Assembly: GCA_029240015.1 (NCBI GenBank) | Contig: JARBTU010000108.1 | Span: 1 to 6,201, forward strand | Length of the DNA: 6,201 bases | Origin: Oscillospiraceae bacterium | GTDB taxonomy: Bacteria; Bacillota; Clostridia; Oscillospirales; Ruminococcaceae | Direction: 5' to 3' | Shown: positions 1-5,498 of the stretch, in pieces | Position numbering within the stretch: the stretch's first letter is position 1 | Layout: every line of letters starts with the position of its first letter | The notes under the pieces: generated by a model | Seen by the model: only the letters and a program-made list of their open reading frames with translations | Database searches by the model: none | Told to the model about the DNA's origin: nothing | Translations under genes and position numbers: made by a program

Positions 1-24
1 TTTTTTATTTTTGTTCTAAGCACT

Positions 25-53
25 ATTTTAACCTTTATTTCAAATGTTGTCAA
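25..53 (-). promoter_or_regulatory. Strong sigma-A-type promoter firing leftward out of the window
   Basis: Read on the minus strand, an exact TTGACA (-35, positions 48-53) is followed by a 17-base spacer and TAAAAT (-10, positions 25-30, five of six matches to TATAAT). Transcription would begin near position 18 and serve a gene to the left that is not in this window. The -35 box lies inside a 13-bp palindrome (44-56, ATGTTG-T-CAACAT), so a repressor could act here. This is a consensus match only, but hexamers and spacing are both close to ideal. Confidence 0.6.
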
Positions 54-56
54 CAT
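44..56. promoter_or_regulatory. Operator-like 13-bp palindrome over the -35 box
   Basis: ATGTTG and CAACAT are exact reverse complements flanking one central T. The palindrome covers the whole TTGACA -35 box of the leftward promoter, which is a usual place for a repressor to block RNA polymerase. It does not match an operator family I can name. A short palindrome in A+T-rich DNA can arise by chance. Confidence 0.25.
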
Positions 57-63
57 GACTTAT

Positions 64-240
64 CTATCCCGCAACCTCATTGTAACGACTGTTTTTGCAT
101 CCCCCGTTTTCGGATGCACAAGCCATGCTGTGTAAGCACTTTTCGGTTGTTTTTCCATCCTCGTGCTGAGATATCTCGACAGGGACGTTATGTTTTACAT
201 TCGGGCAGTATCTTTCTATTATCGACTTATAAGTAACCAC
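64..240 (-). CDS. Small cysteine-rich protein of unknown function (58 aa)
   Basis: An intact minus-strand frame of 58 codons begins at GTG (238-240) and ends at TAG (64-66). The start is chosen because a purine-rich ribosome binding site, GAGGGG (245-250), lies just upstream; no other ATG, GTG or TTG occurs in frame between it and the upstream in-frame stop. The protein starts MVTYKSIIERYCPN and is polar, with no signal peptide or membrane segment. It has four cysteines, C12, C35, C41 and C48, the last three clustered in CLHSMAC followed by ENGGCKN. Four spaced cysteines plus nearby H17, H26 and H37 could bind zinc or another metal, but that is inference. The ERYCP start and GGCKN end remind me of short hypothetical proteins in Clostridia, though I cannot name a family. 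It is divergent from the yaaL-like gene, sharing a 149-bp intergenic region. No terminator follows it; the leftward promoter begins 11 bp beyond its stop. Confidence 0.62.
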   Translation of the reverse strand: MVTYKSIIERYCPNVKHNVPVEISQHEDGKTTEKCLHSMACASENGGCKNSRYNEVAG

Positions 241-279
241 AGAACCCCTCTTTTCTATTTTGAATAATATATCTATATT

Positions 280-307
280 ATTATATTCTTAAGTACTTAA
301 AAATAAA
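280..307 (-). promoter_or_regulatory. Possible weak promoter for the cysteine-rich small gene
   Basis: On the minus strand an exact TATAAT lies at 280-285, about 40 bases upstream of the GTG start. The best -35 at 16-base spacing is TTTATT (302-307), only three of six matches. The surrounding DNA is very A+T-rich, so a TATAAT is expected by chance fairly often. The call rests mainly on its position in front of a gene that needs a promoter. Confidence 0.25.
289..300. repeat. Perfect 12-bp palindrome in the divergent intergenic region
   Basis: TTAAGTACTTAA is a perfect 12-bp palindrome roughly one third of the way into the 149-bp region between the cysteine-rich gene and the yaaL-like gene. 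It would sit in the spacer of the weak leftward promoter. It could be an operator, but no regulator family is recognised. Confidence 0.25.
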
Positions 308-340
308 CAGGATTTTAACTAGAAAATATGATTAAAAAAA

Positions 341-370
341 GAATATTTGCCCATAATAGAATCATAAAAT
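341..370 (+). promoter_or_regulatory. Sigma-E-like sporulation promoter for yaaL-bofA
   Basis: GAATATT (341-347) matches the Bacillus sigma-E -35 consensus KMATATT at every position. After a 15-base spacer, CATAAAAT (363-370) matches the -10 consensus CATACAMT at seven of eight positions. Sigma-E acts in the mother cell, where BofA works, so the biology fits. One caution is that the predicted start near 376-378 falls at the ribosome binding site (AAGGGG, 376-381), giving a leader of only about 13 bases. No good sigma-A promoter was seen in the same gap. Confidence 0.45.
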
Positions 371-389
371 ATACCAAGGGGTTGAGCGT

Positions 390-683
390 ATGGAATTAGC
401 TTTAAAAACCTTATCCAAACCGATATCATTGATCCTCTCAAGAACCCAGAAAAAAGAAAACCAACTTATTGAAGATTTAAACGATATCAAGGCAAAAATC
501 GAAAATTGTCGCAACCGCTTTGACTTGGCTCTGGACGATGACTTAATTGATTATTGCATTTTCGAAATGGAAGCTCTCCAATCAAAATACCGATACCTTT
601 TAAGACAGGCTAGGGAACAGAAACTTAGCTGTGCGGTAATAGACCAGATGAAAAACGAAAGGATGGGACAGCAGTTGGGATAG
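390..683 (+). CDS. yaaL: DUF2508 / YaaL-like small protein (97 aa)
   Basis: The ATG at 390 follows AAGGGG (376-381) at an 8-base gap, a convincing start. The protein is charged and probably mostly helical, with no signal peptide. Residues about 24-76 carry the DUF2508 pattern: NQLIEDLNDIKAKIENC, then D-rich DDDLIDYCIFEMEA, then KYRYLLRQARE. This matches my memory of the Bacillus subtilis YaaL family, whose gene sits just upstream of bofA; the same pairing here supports both assignments. At 97 residues it is longer than the roughly 74 I recall for YaaL; the extra length is a 20-residue N-terminal part and a C-terminal tail after QAREQK. The family function is unknown. The stop TAG (681-683) overlaps a TAGGAG ribosome binding site apparently meant for bofA, implying co-expression and probably translational coupling. 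Unlike in Bacillus, the gene immediately upstream is not recR. Confidence 0.8.
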   Translation: MELALKTLSKPISLILSRTQKKENQLIEDLNDIKAKIENCRNRFDLALDDDLIDYCIFEMEALQSKYRYLLRQAREQKLSCAVIDQMKNERMGQQLG

Positions 684-686
684 GAG
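681..686 (+). promoter_or_regulatory. Ribosome binding site for bofA overlapping the yaaL stop
   Basis: TAGGAG overlaps the yaaL TAG stop. A start codon would be expected about 5-9 bases downstream, near 692-696. In the bofA frame those codons are GTT (692) and GTA (695), neither a normal start. The only standard start there is a TTG at 693 in another frame, followed at once by TAA. The site therefore argues that bofA translation begins well before the first usable TTG at 725. Confidence 0.5.
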
Positions 687-724
687 ACATCGTTGTAATC
701 GGTTGCTGCATCTGTGCTGTAATC

Positions 725-940
725 TTGATGTTTACTTTTTACGCGAGAACAAAAAAACCGCTAAAAAATGCATTTGTCGGAATGAGCACAGGACTTGTAG
801 CATTAGGCGCCACAAAACTACTCGCAACAATCATTGGCTTTACTTTTACAATCAACTTTTTTTCCACCTTTGTTTCGGTCGTGGTGGGAATCCCGGGAGT
901 TATATCAATGGTTGTTTATAATTTTATGTTTGCTGTTTAA
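725..940 (+). CDS. bofA: BofA-like pro-sigma-K processing inhibitor (start uncertain)
   Basis: In Bacillus subtilis, BofA is a mother-cell membrane protein that, with SpoIVFA, keeps the intramembrane protease SpoIVFB from cleaving pro-sigma-K until a forespore signal arrives. The match here is by eye: a TKKPLKNAF junction, two hydrophobic stretches, and the C-terminal block TINFFSTFVSVVVGIPGV followed by a short hydrophobic end, which is the family signature. Location after a yaaL-like gene supports it. The interval given uses the first standard start, TTG at 725 (ATG follows at 728), yielding 71 residues. That start lacks a ribosome binding site and cuts off the first membrane segment. The frame is open upstream from 629, and codons 680-724 encode a good hydrophobic helix (IGDIVVIGCCICAVI). 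Starting near ATA 680 would give 86 residues, close to the 87 of the Bacillus protein. A non-standard start, a start-codon mutation or a base error are all possible. A terminator follows directly. Confidence 0.72.
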   Translation: MMFTFYARTKKPLKNAFVGMSTGLVALGATKLLATIIGFTFTINFFSTFVSVVVGIPGVISMVVYNFMFAV

Positions 941-948
941 AATTTTTT

Positions 949-993
949 ATCACTTAATCGATTCACTTTGATGAATCATTAGGTGATTTTTTT
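949..993 (+). terminator. Rho-independent terminator after bofA
   Basis: Nine bases after the bofA stop, arms at 949-965 and 972-987 form a stem (ATCAC with GTGAT, a T-G wobble, TAAT with ATTA, one bulged C, GATTCA with TGAATC) and a 6-base loop. A run of seven T follows (987-993). The T-run on this strand shows it ends the yaaL-bofA transcript. Confidence 0.82.
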
Positions 994-1043
994 GCATTCA
1001 AGTTCTGTTTTTATGTTCTCATGTTATCTATGCTTTACATTTA

Positions 1044-1052
1044 TGATATAAT
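1044..1052 (+). promoter_or_regulatory. Extended -10 promoter for the GNAT gene
   Basis: TGATATAAT is a complete extended -10 element (TG-N-TATAAT) 35 bases before the acetyltransferase ATG. The -35 position at 17-base spacing (TTATCT, 1024-1029) is weak, which is common for extended -10 promoters. It lies downstream of the bofA terminator, so the acetyltransferase is probably its own transcription unit. Confidence 0.5.
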
Positions 1053-1087
1053 ATATTCATCTTATACAGAACAGGAGTATACGACAA

Positions 1088-1513
1088 ATGAATTTATATG
1101 ACATAACATGGTGTGAAGATGAACATCAACAGCAGCTTTGTTTTAAATTAAGAGAAGAAGTTTTTATAAAAGAACAGGGTTTTGCTGAGGAATTTGACGA
1201 AACAGACTCTGTTGCACACCACCTTTTAATTACAGACCAAAAAAATCCTATCGCTACCGCGCGTCTTTTTTCAAAAGATGGTGAATGGATTGTCGGAAGG
1301 ATTTGTGTTTCAAAAGAATACAGAAAAAAGGGAATCGGCGCCGTTATCATGCAGCATGCTGAGCAAAAAGCCAAGCAGCTTGGTGCGCGGAACCTGATTT
1401 TAAGTGCACAAGCGCAAGCAAGTGCTTTTTATGAAAAATGCGGCTATGAAAAACAAGGACAAGAATATATGGATGAACATTGCCTTCACATCAAGATGAT
1501 GAAAGAATTATAG
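1088..1513 (+). CDS. GNAT family N-acetyltransferase (YjcF/ElaA-like)
   Basis: The ATG at 1088 follows AGGAG (1073-1077) at a 10-base gap. The 141-residue length is a single GNAT domain, expected to move an acetyl group from acetyl-CoA to an amine on an unknown substrate in the cytoplasm. The N-terminal block LREEVFIKEQGF (21-32) followed by an acidic stretch and HHLL (44-47) is typical of the YjcF/ElaA-like branch. Motif A is present: GRICVSKEYRKKGIG (70-84), with the R-x-x-G-x-G acetyl-CoA phosphate-binding loop at R79 to G84. Residues 106-120 (SAQAQASAFYEKCGY) form the usual motif B region, with a FYEKCGY signature. The protein is soluble, with no signal peptide. It has its own promoter and converges on ftsH, sharing a hairpin terminator. 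The specific substrate cannot be read from the sequence, so no gene symbol is given. Confidence 0.9.
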   Translation: MNLYDITWCEDEHQQQLCFKLREEVFIKEQGFAEEFDETDSVAHHLLITDQKNPIATARLFSKDGEWIVGRICVSKEYRKKGIGAVIMQHAEQKAKQLGARNLILSAQAQASAFYEKCGYEKQGQEYMDEHCLHIKMMKEL

Positions 1514-1558
1514 AAAACAAAAACCCCGAACAAATTGTTCGGGGTTTTTGTTTTCTAT
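1510..1558. terminator. Bidirectional terminator between GNAT gene and ftsH
   Basis: Arms 1510-1532 and 1536-1558 are perfectly complementary over 23 bp around a 3-base loop (AAT). The core is CCCCGAACA paired with TGTTCGGGG, flanked by A-tracts on one side and T-tracts on the other, so each strand reads as a GC stem followed by TTTTTGTTTT. The left arm contains the whole GNAT stop codon and the right arm ends on the last base of the ftsH stop. It should end transcription from both convergent genes. Confidence 0.93.
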
Positions 1559-3519
1559 TAAAGATTATTGTCTTTTTCGTCTGGCGCTCTGTCTGTTGGT
1601 TTCGGTTCAACATCAACTGTATGACCTTTTTGCTCAACATCCTGTTTGGAAGATTCCTGTCCTTGCTCCGGTTTTTCAGGAAGAGCAAGTTCGCCTTTAA
1701 GGAGCTTAACAAAGTCTCCCCCATCTATCTTTTCTTTTATGAGCAAGTACTGCGCAACAAGATTGAGCTGATCCGCATGCTCGGTCAAAATGTCTTTTGC
1801 ACTTTCAAAAGCAGAATCAATAATGTCGCGAATCTCTGCATCAATTTCAGACGCAACGGTTTCTGAGTAGTTCCTAGACTGGCTGAAGTCACGTCCCAAG
1901 AACACTTCATGCTCCGATTGCCCATAAACGATTGGTCCCAACTTTTCGCTGAATCCATAACGCATAACCATGTTTCTTGCAATGCCTGTTGCACGCTCAA
2001 GGTCGTTGGAAGCACCCGTGCAGATATCGGACAGCGTCAATTTTTCCGCCACTCGTCCTCCAAGCAAGCCGACAATAGTTTCTTGCATCTCACGTTTGCT
2101 CATGTGGGTTTTATCCTGCTCCGGCAGTGACATAGTGTATCCAGCCGCCATTCCGCGAGGAATAATTGAAATCTGATGAACATCATCCTGTGTTTCAAGA
2201 TGATACATACAGATAGCATGACCTGCTTCGTGATACGCAGTAATTTTTTTGTCTTTTTCAGTCATCACTCGAGATTTTTTCTCCGGTCCTGCAACCACTT
2301 TAATGGTCGCTTCTTCAATATCCTGACTGGTAATTGCTTTGCGGTTTCTTCTTGCAGCAAGAATCGCCGCTTCATTCATCAAATTCTCCAAATCAGCGCC
2401 TGTAAACCCTGCGGTCGTTTTTGCAATCACCTTAAGGTCTACATCAAAGCCCAACGGTTTGTTGCGTGAATGAACTTTAAGAATTTCTTCTCTTCCTTTA
2501 ACGTCAGGATAACCTACAACAATTTCGCGGTCGAATCGGCCCGGTCTTAAAAGAGCAGGGTCCAAAATATCACGGCGGTTTGTTGCCGCAATAATGATAA
2601 CTCCTTCGTTCGTGCCAAATCCGTCCATCTCAACAAGCAACTGGTTGAGTGTTTGTTCTCTTTCGTCGTGTCCGCCGCCAAGTCCTGCGCCACGCTGACG
2701 CCCTACTGCATCAATTTCGTCGATAAAGATGATCGAAGGGGAATTCTTTTTCGCCTGTTCAAATAAATCTCTTACCCTTGACGCACCCATACCAACAAAC
2801 ATTTCCACGAAATCCGAACCGGAAATGGAGAAGAACGGAACACCCGCTTCTCCTGCAACAGCACGGGCAAGCAATGTTTTACCGGTACCCGGAGGACCCA
2901 TCAAAAGAACGCCCTTAGGGATTCTCGCCCCAAGCTCATTAAACTTGGACGGGCTCTTTAAGAACTCAACAATTTCAGCCAACTCCTGCTTTTCTTCGTC
3001 TGCGCCCGCCACTTCGGCGAATGTTGTTTTCTTTCCAAGCTGAACCGGATTCTTAATGTTCGCCTTGCCGAACTGATTCAGTTTTCCCGCTCCTCCGGCA
3101 TTTCTCATGATTAAAATATAGAATACCACCATGATTCCCACCAAAAGAAGGGTAGGCAAGAATGAAAACAGCCAGGTGTTGTCTTTCGCAGGCTTTAAGT
3201 TATATGCGACTTGTGTATTTTTACTATCCGCGTTGTAATCATTTAAATCATCTAAAACATCATCTTTAAAAATTTGGATGCTTGGAATACGATAGACATA
3301 TTTTTTCGTGTCTTCTTTAAGGGTATAATTTAGTTCGCCGCTTCCCAAATCAAGTTCAAATTCTTTCACCTGATGTTTTTGGAAATACCCTACTATTTCT
3401 GAATATTTTTTATTCTCCGCCGGCTGGCTGATTAAGGAATACATAACCAGCGAGGAAAGCACTAAAATCAAAATAATTGAAAGATAGATAAATATCCCTT
3501 TATTTTTTTTGTTGTTCAA
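1558..3519 (-). CDS. ftsH: ATP-dependent zinc metalloprotease FtsH
   Basis: FtsH is a membrane-anchored hexameric AAA+ protease that extracts and degrades misfolded or regulatory proteins. The 653 residues show the full family architecture. There is a first membrane segment at about 9-31, an extracytoplasmic domain at about 32-116 and a second membrane segment at about 118-138. The AAA+ module has Walker A GPPGTGKT (208-215), pore loop FVG (241-243), Walker B IIFIDEID (263-270) and second region of homology TNRRDILDPALLRPGRFD (313-330) with arginine fingers R325 and R328. The protease domain has zinc motif HEAGH (430-434) and the third-ligand region SNDLERA with D506. The last 40 residues are a charged, low-complexity tail, variable in this family. 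The start is TTG at 3519: AAGGAG (3529-3534) lies 9 bases upstream and no alternative frame stays open. Codons 4-6 contain a run of eight A. It is the last gene of the dnaB-tilS-hpt-ftsH series, 45 bases after hpt. Confidence 0.98.
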   Translation of the reverse strand: MNNKKNKGIFIYLSIILILVLSSLVMYSLISQPAENKKYSEIVGYFQKHQVKEFELDLGSGELNYTLKEDTKKYVYRIPSIQIFKDDVLDDLNDYNADSKNTQVAYNLKPAKDNTWLFSFLPTLLLVGIMVVFYILIMRNAGGAGKLNQFGKANIKNPVQLGKKTTFAEVAGADEEKQELAEIVEFLKSPSKFNELGARIPKGVLLMGPPGTGKTLLARAVAGEAGVPFFSISGSDFVEMFVGMGASRVRDLFEQAKKNSPSIIFIDEIDAVGRQRGAGLGGGHDEREQTLNQLLVEMDGFGTNEGVIIIAATNRRDILDPALLRPGRFDREIVVGYPDVKGREEILKVHSRNKPLGFDVDLKVIAKTTAGFTGADLENLMNEAAILAARRNRKAITSQDIEEATIKVVAGPEKKSRVMTEKDKKITAYHEAGHAICMYHLETQDDVHQISIIPRGMAAGYTMSLPEQDKTHMSKREMQETIVGLLGGRVAEKLTLSDICTGASNDLERATGIARNMVMRYGFSEKLGPIVYGQSEHEVFLGRDFSQSRNYSETVASEIDAEIRDIIDSAFESAKDILTEHADQLNLVAQYLLIKEKIDGGDFVKLLKGELALPEKPEQGQESSKQDVEQKGHTVDVEPKPTDRAPDEKDNNL

Positions 3520-3556
3520 TCACTTCAACTCCTTTTTTAATTGGTATTATGGTAAA

Positions 3557-3582
3557 GCTGTTTATTACTTTTCATAAACAGC
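3557..3582 (-). other. Hairpin at the hpt-ftsH junction
   Basis: GCTGTTTAT (3557-3565) and ATAAACAGC (3574-3582) form a perfect 9-bp stem with an 8-base loop that includes the hpt stop codon. No T-run follows on the minus strand, so it is not a convincing terminator. It could slow or process the transcript between hpt and ftsH, or be chance. Confidence 0.25.
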
Positions 3583-4104
3583 GGGTTTTAAAATTCCGAT
3601 ATAAGGGAGGTTTCTATACTTCTCATCATAATCAAGGCCATATCCCACAACAAAACTGTCCGGAACGGTGAATCCGGTATAGTCAGCCGTAAGATCAACC
3701 TGCCTGCGTTCCGGCTTATCAAGCAATGTGCAGATTCTTATGGAGTTGGTTCCACGCTGCTGCAAAAGTGACTTGATATAGTCAAGCGTCATTCCACTGT
3801 CGAGAATATCCTCTACAATGAGTAAATCAAACCCTTTTAAGTTGATATCCAAGTCTTTGATAATCTTTACAACTCCGCTCGTTTTCACTCCGCTTCCATA
3901 ACTCGAAACGGACATAAAGTCAATTTCACAGGGAATAGTGATGGAACGCATCAAATCCGCCATAAAAACGACAGAACCTTTGAGCACGCTGACCATCAAA
4001 AGGTTTTTATCTTTATAATCTTCGCTGATTTTCTTGCCGATAGCCGTAACTTTTTGTGATATCTCCTCCTCAGAAATAAGTACGTTTAATATATCGTTGT
4101 TCAT
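3565..4104 (-). CDS. hpt: Hypoxanthine phosphoribosyltransferase
   Basis: This purine-salvage enzyme transfers the phosphoribosyl group of PRPP to hypoxanthine (usually also guanine), giving IMP or GMP, in the cytoplasm. The 179-residue length is normal for bacterial HPRT. Motifs in order: LKG (41-43) of the pyrophosphate-binding loop; SVSSYGSG (65-72), the flexible active-site loop; the PRPP signature LLIVEDILDSGMTL (94-107) with acidic pair E98-D99; LLDKPERR (127-134); and the base-binding C-terminal block VGYGLDYDEKYRNLPYIG (153-170). The ATG at 4104 has GGAGG (4111-4115) 6 bases upstream. It starts 20 bases after tilS and is followed 45 bases later by ftsH. The tilS-hpt-ftsH order is a long-conserved Firmicutes arrangement, supporting the assignment. 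Nothing is missing or truncated. Confidence 0.97.
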   Translation of the reverse strand: MNNDILNVLISEEEISQKVTAIGKKISEDYKDKNLLMVSVLKGSVVFMADLMRSITIPCEIDFMSVSSYGSGVKTSGVVKIIKDLDINLKGFDLLIVEDILDSGMTLDYIKSLLQQRGTNSIRICTLLDKPERRQVDLTADYTGFTVPDSFVVGYGLDYDEKYRNLPYIGILKPAVYEK

Positions 4105-4124
4105 TTGAATCCTCCAGGTTTATT

Positions 4125-5498
4125 TCAGTCTTTAATAGGTCTGCTGTCAAAACAAAAATAAGTTTTGGTGTCATCGCTTGCCTCAGCACGGCTCGAGATG
4201 CCAAATCTTTCTACAGCGATTACGCCAAGTTCATCAGCCAACACTGCAATCTCGCTTTTTTGTTTACCGTCAAGCTTTTCTTCACAAAAAAGTTTCTTTA
4301 AAGATTTGCTGACTTTTCGTTTGGAAAGAGCAATTTTGTCTCCGTGAATCCATTGACGGACTACAACATTACCAATTATTTTATCATAATCCAAAACATA
4401 ATGAAAGAAATTTTTATAAATTTTTTTACTATTATAAAAATTTTCTTTGTCCATGATCTGAATAATAATCTTTTTCTCATCTGAAAGGATTATATCCTGC
4501 TGATCCAACTGTTTTTTTACAGGAATTTCAAAGTACGGAAAGTTCGGCGTTTTCTCTTCGTCCAAAAATTTAAGCCATCCGTCTTTAACAGCTATAAAAA
4601 GATTGCGCGACAAGTTTATTTTACCGCTTTTTGACTCAATCATGCTTAAAATTCCTTCAATTTTTTTCAAATCAATTTGAATCTGCTGTTGTTTAAGCAT
4701 CTGCGCCGCCGCACGTCTTTTAATTGCTGGATGAAGTTTATCTAAACTGTCACACAAAAATCCGTCCGGGGTTTTGGATTGCTCCAATGCAATTTCTGCT
4801 TGTTTTTCAAGATAGTCGTTGTCGATGTTTATATTTTCAATCAGCTTTGCCGTATTGTGGTCAAAGCCGCCGTTTATCTCTCTGAATTTCGGAATAATGT
4901 CCAGTCTGATTTTATTCCTTGCATAGTCGGTCTCGAGGTTTGTACTATCTGTTACAAATGCAATATCATTGTCTTTGCAGTATTCCTCTATCTCAAACCG
5001 AGTGCATCTTATAAGCGGGCGGATGATATTGCCCCGAACAGGAGGAATGGAACAGAGCCCTGAAAGTGCGCTCCCTCTTGCAAGGTTGAACAGCATGGTC
5101 TCGGTTCTGTCCGACTGTGTGTGCGCGGTTGCGATTTTAGCTTTGTATTCTTGTGCTGTTTTTTCAAAGAAATCATACCTAACGTTGCGGGCGCATTCTT
5201 CCACCCCAAGCTTTTGTTCTTTCGCCAAGGAGGCAACGTCACAGCGCAGGACATAGCAAGGAACATTCCACTTTCCACACTGATTTTTTACAAAAGCTTC
5301 GTCACGGTCACTTTCTTCTCCCCGCAGACAATGGTTGATGTGACATGCGATGACATGAGAAGATAAATCGTGTTCTCCAAATTTCAAGAAGTGCAGGAGC
5401 GCCATCGAATCTGCTCCACCTGACACACCCACCACAACACTGTCACCTGTTTGAAGCATATTAAAATTACTAATCGTCTCCGCTGCATTAAGGTTCAT
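4125..5498 (-). CDS. tilS: tRNA(Ile)-lysidine synthetase
   Basis: TilS uses ATP and lysine to convert C34 of the CAU-anticodon tRNA-Ile to lysidine, so it reads AUA as isoleucine instead of being taken for methionine tRNA. The 457 residues begin with an N-type ATP pyrophosphatase domain: PP-loop SGGADS (26-31), HINHCLRG (53-60), VEECARNVRYDFF (99-111), ATAHTQSDRTETMLFNLARGS (123-143), RGNIIRPLI (155-163) and DSTNLETDYARNKIR (184-198). The C-terminal TilS domain at about 376-440 contains GNVVVRQWIHGDKI and the RKVSKSLKKLFCEEK stretch. The usual HHxDDxxET signature is varied here to HTQSDRTET, a change also plausible for clostridial TilS. ATG 5498 lies inside the end of dnaB, with an 11-bp overlap, and GGAG (5509-5512) is 10 bases upstream, implying translational coupling. 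Lys-rich, A+T-rich segments at about 330-365 are the least conserved part. Confidence 0.96.
   Translation of the reverse strand: MNLNAAETISNFNMLQTGDSVVVGVSGGADSMALLHFLKFGEHDLSSHVIACHINHCLRGEESDRDEAFVKNQCGKWNVPCYVLRCDVASLAKEQKLGVEECARNVRYDFFEKTAQEYKAKIATAHTQSDRTETMLFNLARGSALSGLCSIPPVRGNIIRPLIRCTRFEIEEYCKDNDIAFVTDSTNLETDYARNKIRLDIIPKFREINGGFDHNTAKLIENINIDNDYLEKQAEIALEQSKTPDGFLCDSLDKLHPAIKRRAAAQMLKQQQIQIDLKKIEGILSMIESKSGKINLSRNLFIAVKDGWLKFLDEEKTPNFPYFEIPVKKQLDQQDIILSDEKKIIIQIMDKENFYNSKKIYKNFFHYVLDYDKIIGNVVVRQWIHGDKIALSKRKVSKSLKKLFCEEKLDGKQKSEIAVLADELGVIAVERFGISSRAEASDDTKTYFCFDSRPIKD

Noticed and set aside
1..63. Terminator for the cysteine-rich small gene
   Set aside because: The only hairpin is a 13-bp palindrome with no loop to speak of and no T-run after it on the minus strand; it fits better as part of a promoter region.
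644..662. Programmed -1 frameshift from yaaL into bofA at ATGAAAAACGAAAGG
   Set aside because: In the yaaL frame the heptamer is G AAA AAC, which lacks the required first A, and no clear downstream stem or pseudoknot was seen. It remains only a remote alternative for the bofA start.
703..921. 72-codon plus-strand frame overlapping bofA
   Set aside because: It is a different frame of the bofA region with no ribosome binding site and no recognisable motif; the bofA frame carries the family signature.
1034..1052. TTTACA and TATAAT as a -35/-10 pair for the GNAT gene
   Set aside because: The spacer is only 7 bases, far too short; the extended -10 alone is the better explanation.
1480..1866. 128-codon plus-strand frame across the GNAT end, terminator and ftsH tail
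   Set aside because: It runs through a perfect terminator hairpin and lies antisense to ftsH; the translation is hydrophobic low-complexity typical of a shadow frame.
2729..3043. 104-codon plus-strand frame antisense to the ftsH AAA+ region
   Set aside because: It is the complement of highly conserved FtsH codons, with no ribosome binding site or family match.
4779..5366. Several plus- and minus-strand frames of 81-95 codons inside tilS
   Set aside because: All overlap well-supported TilS motifs in other frames and show no own start signals.
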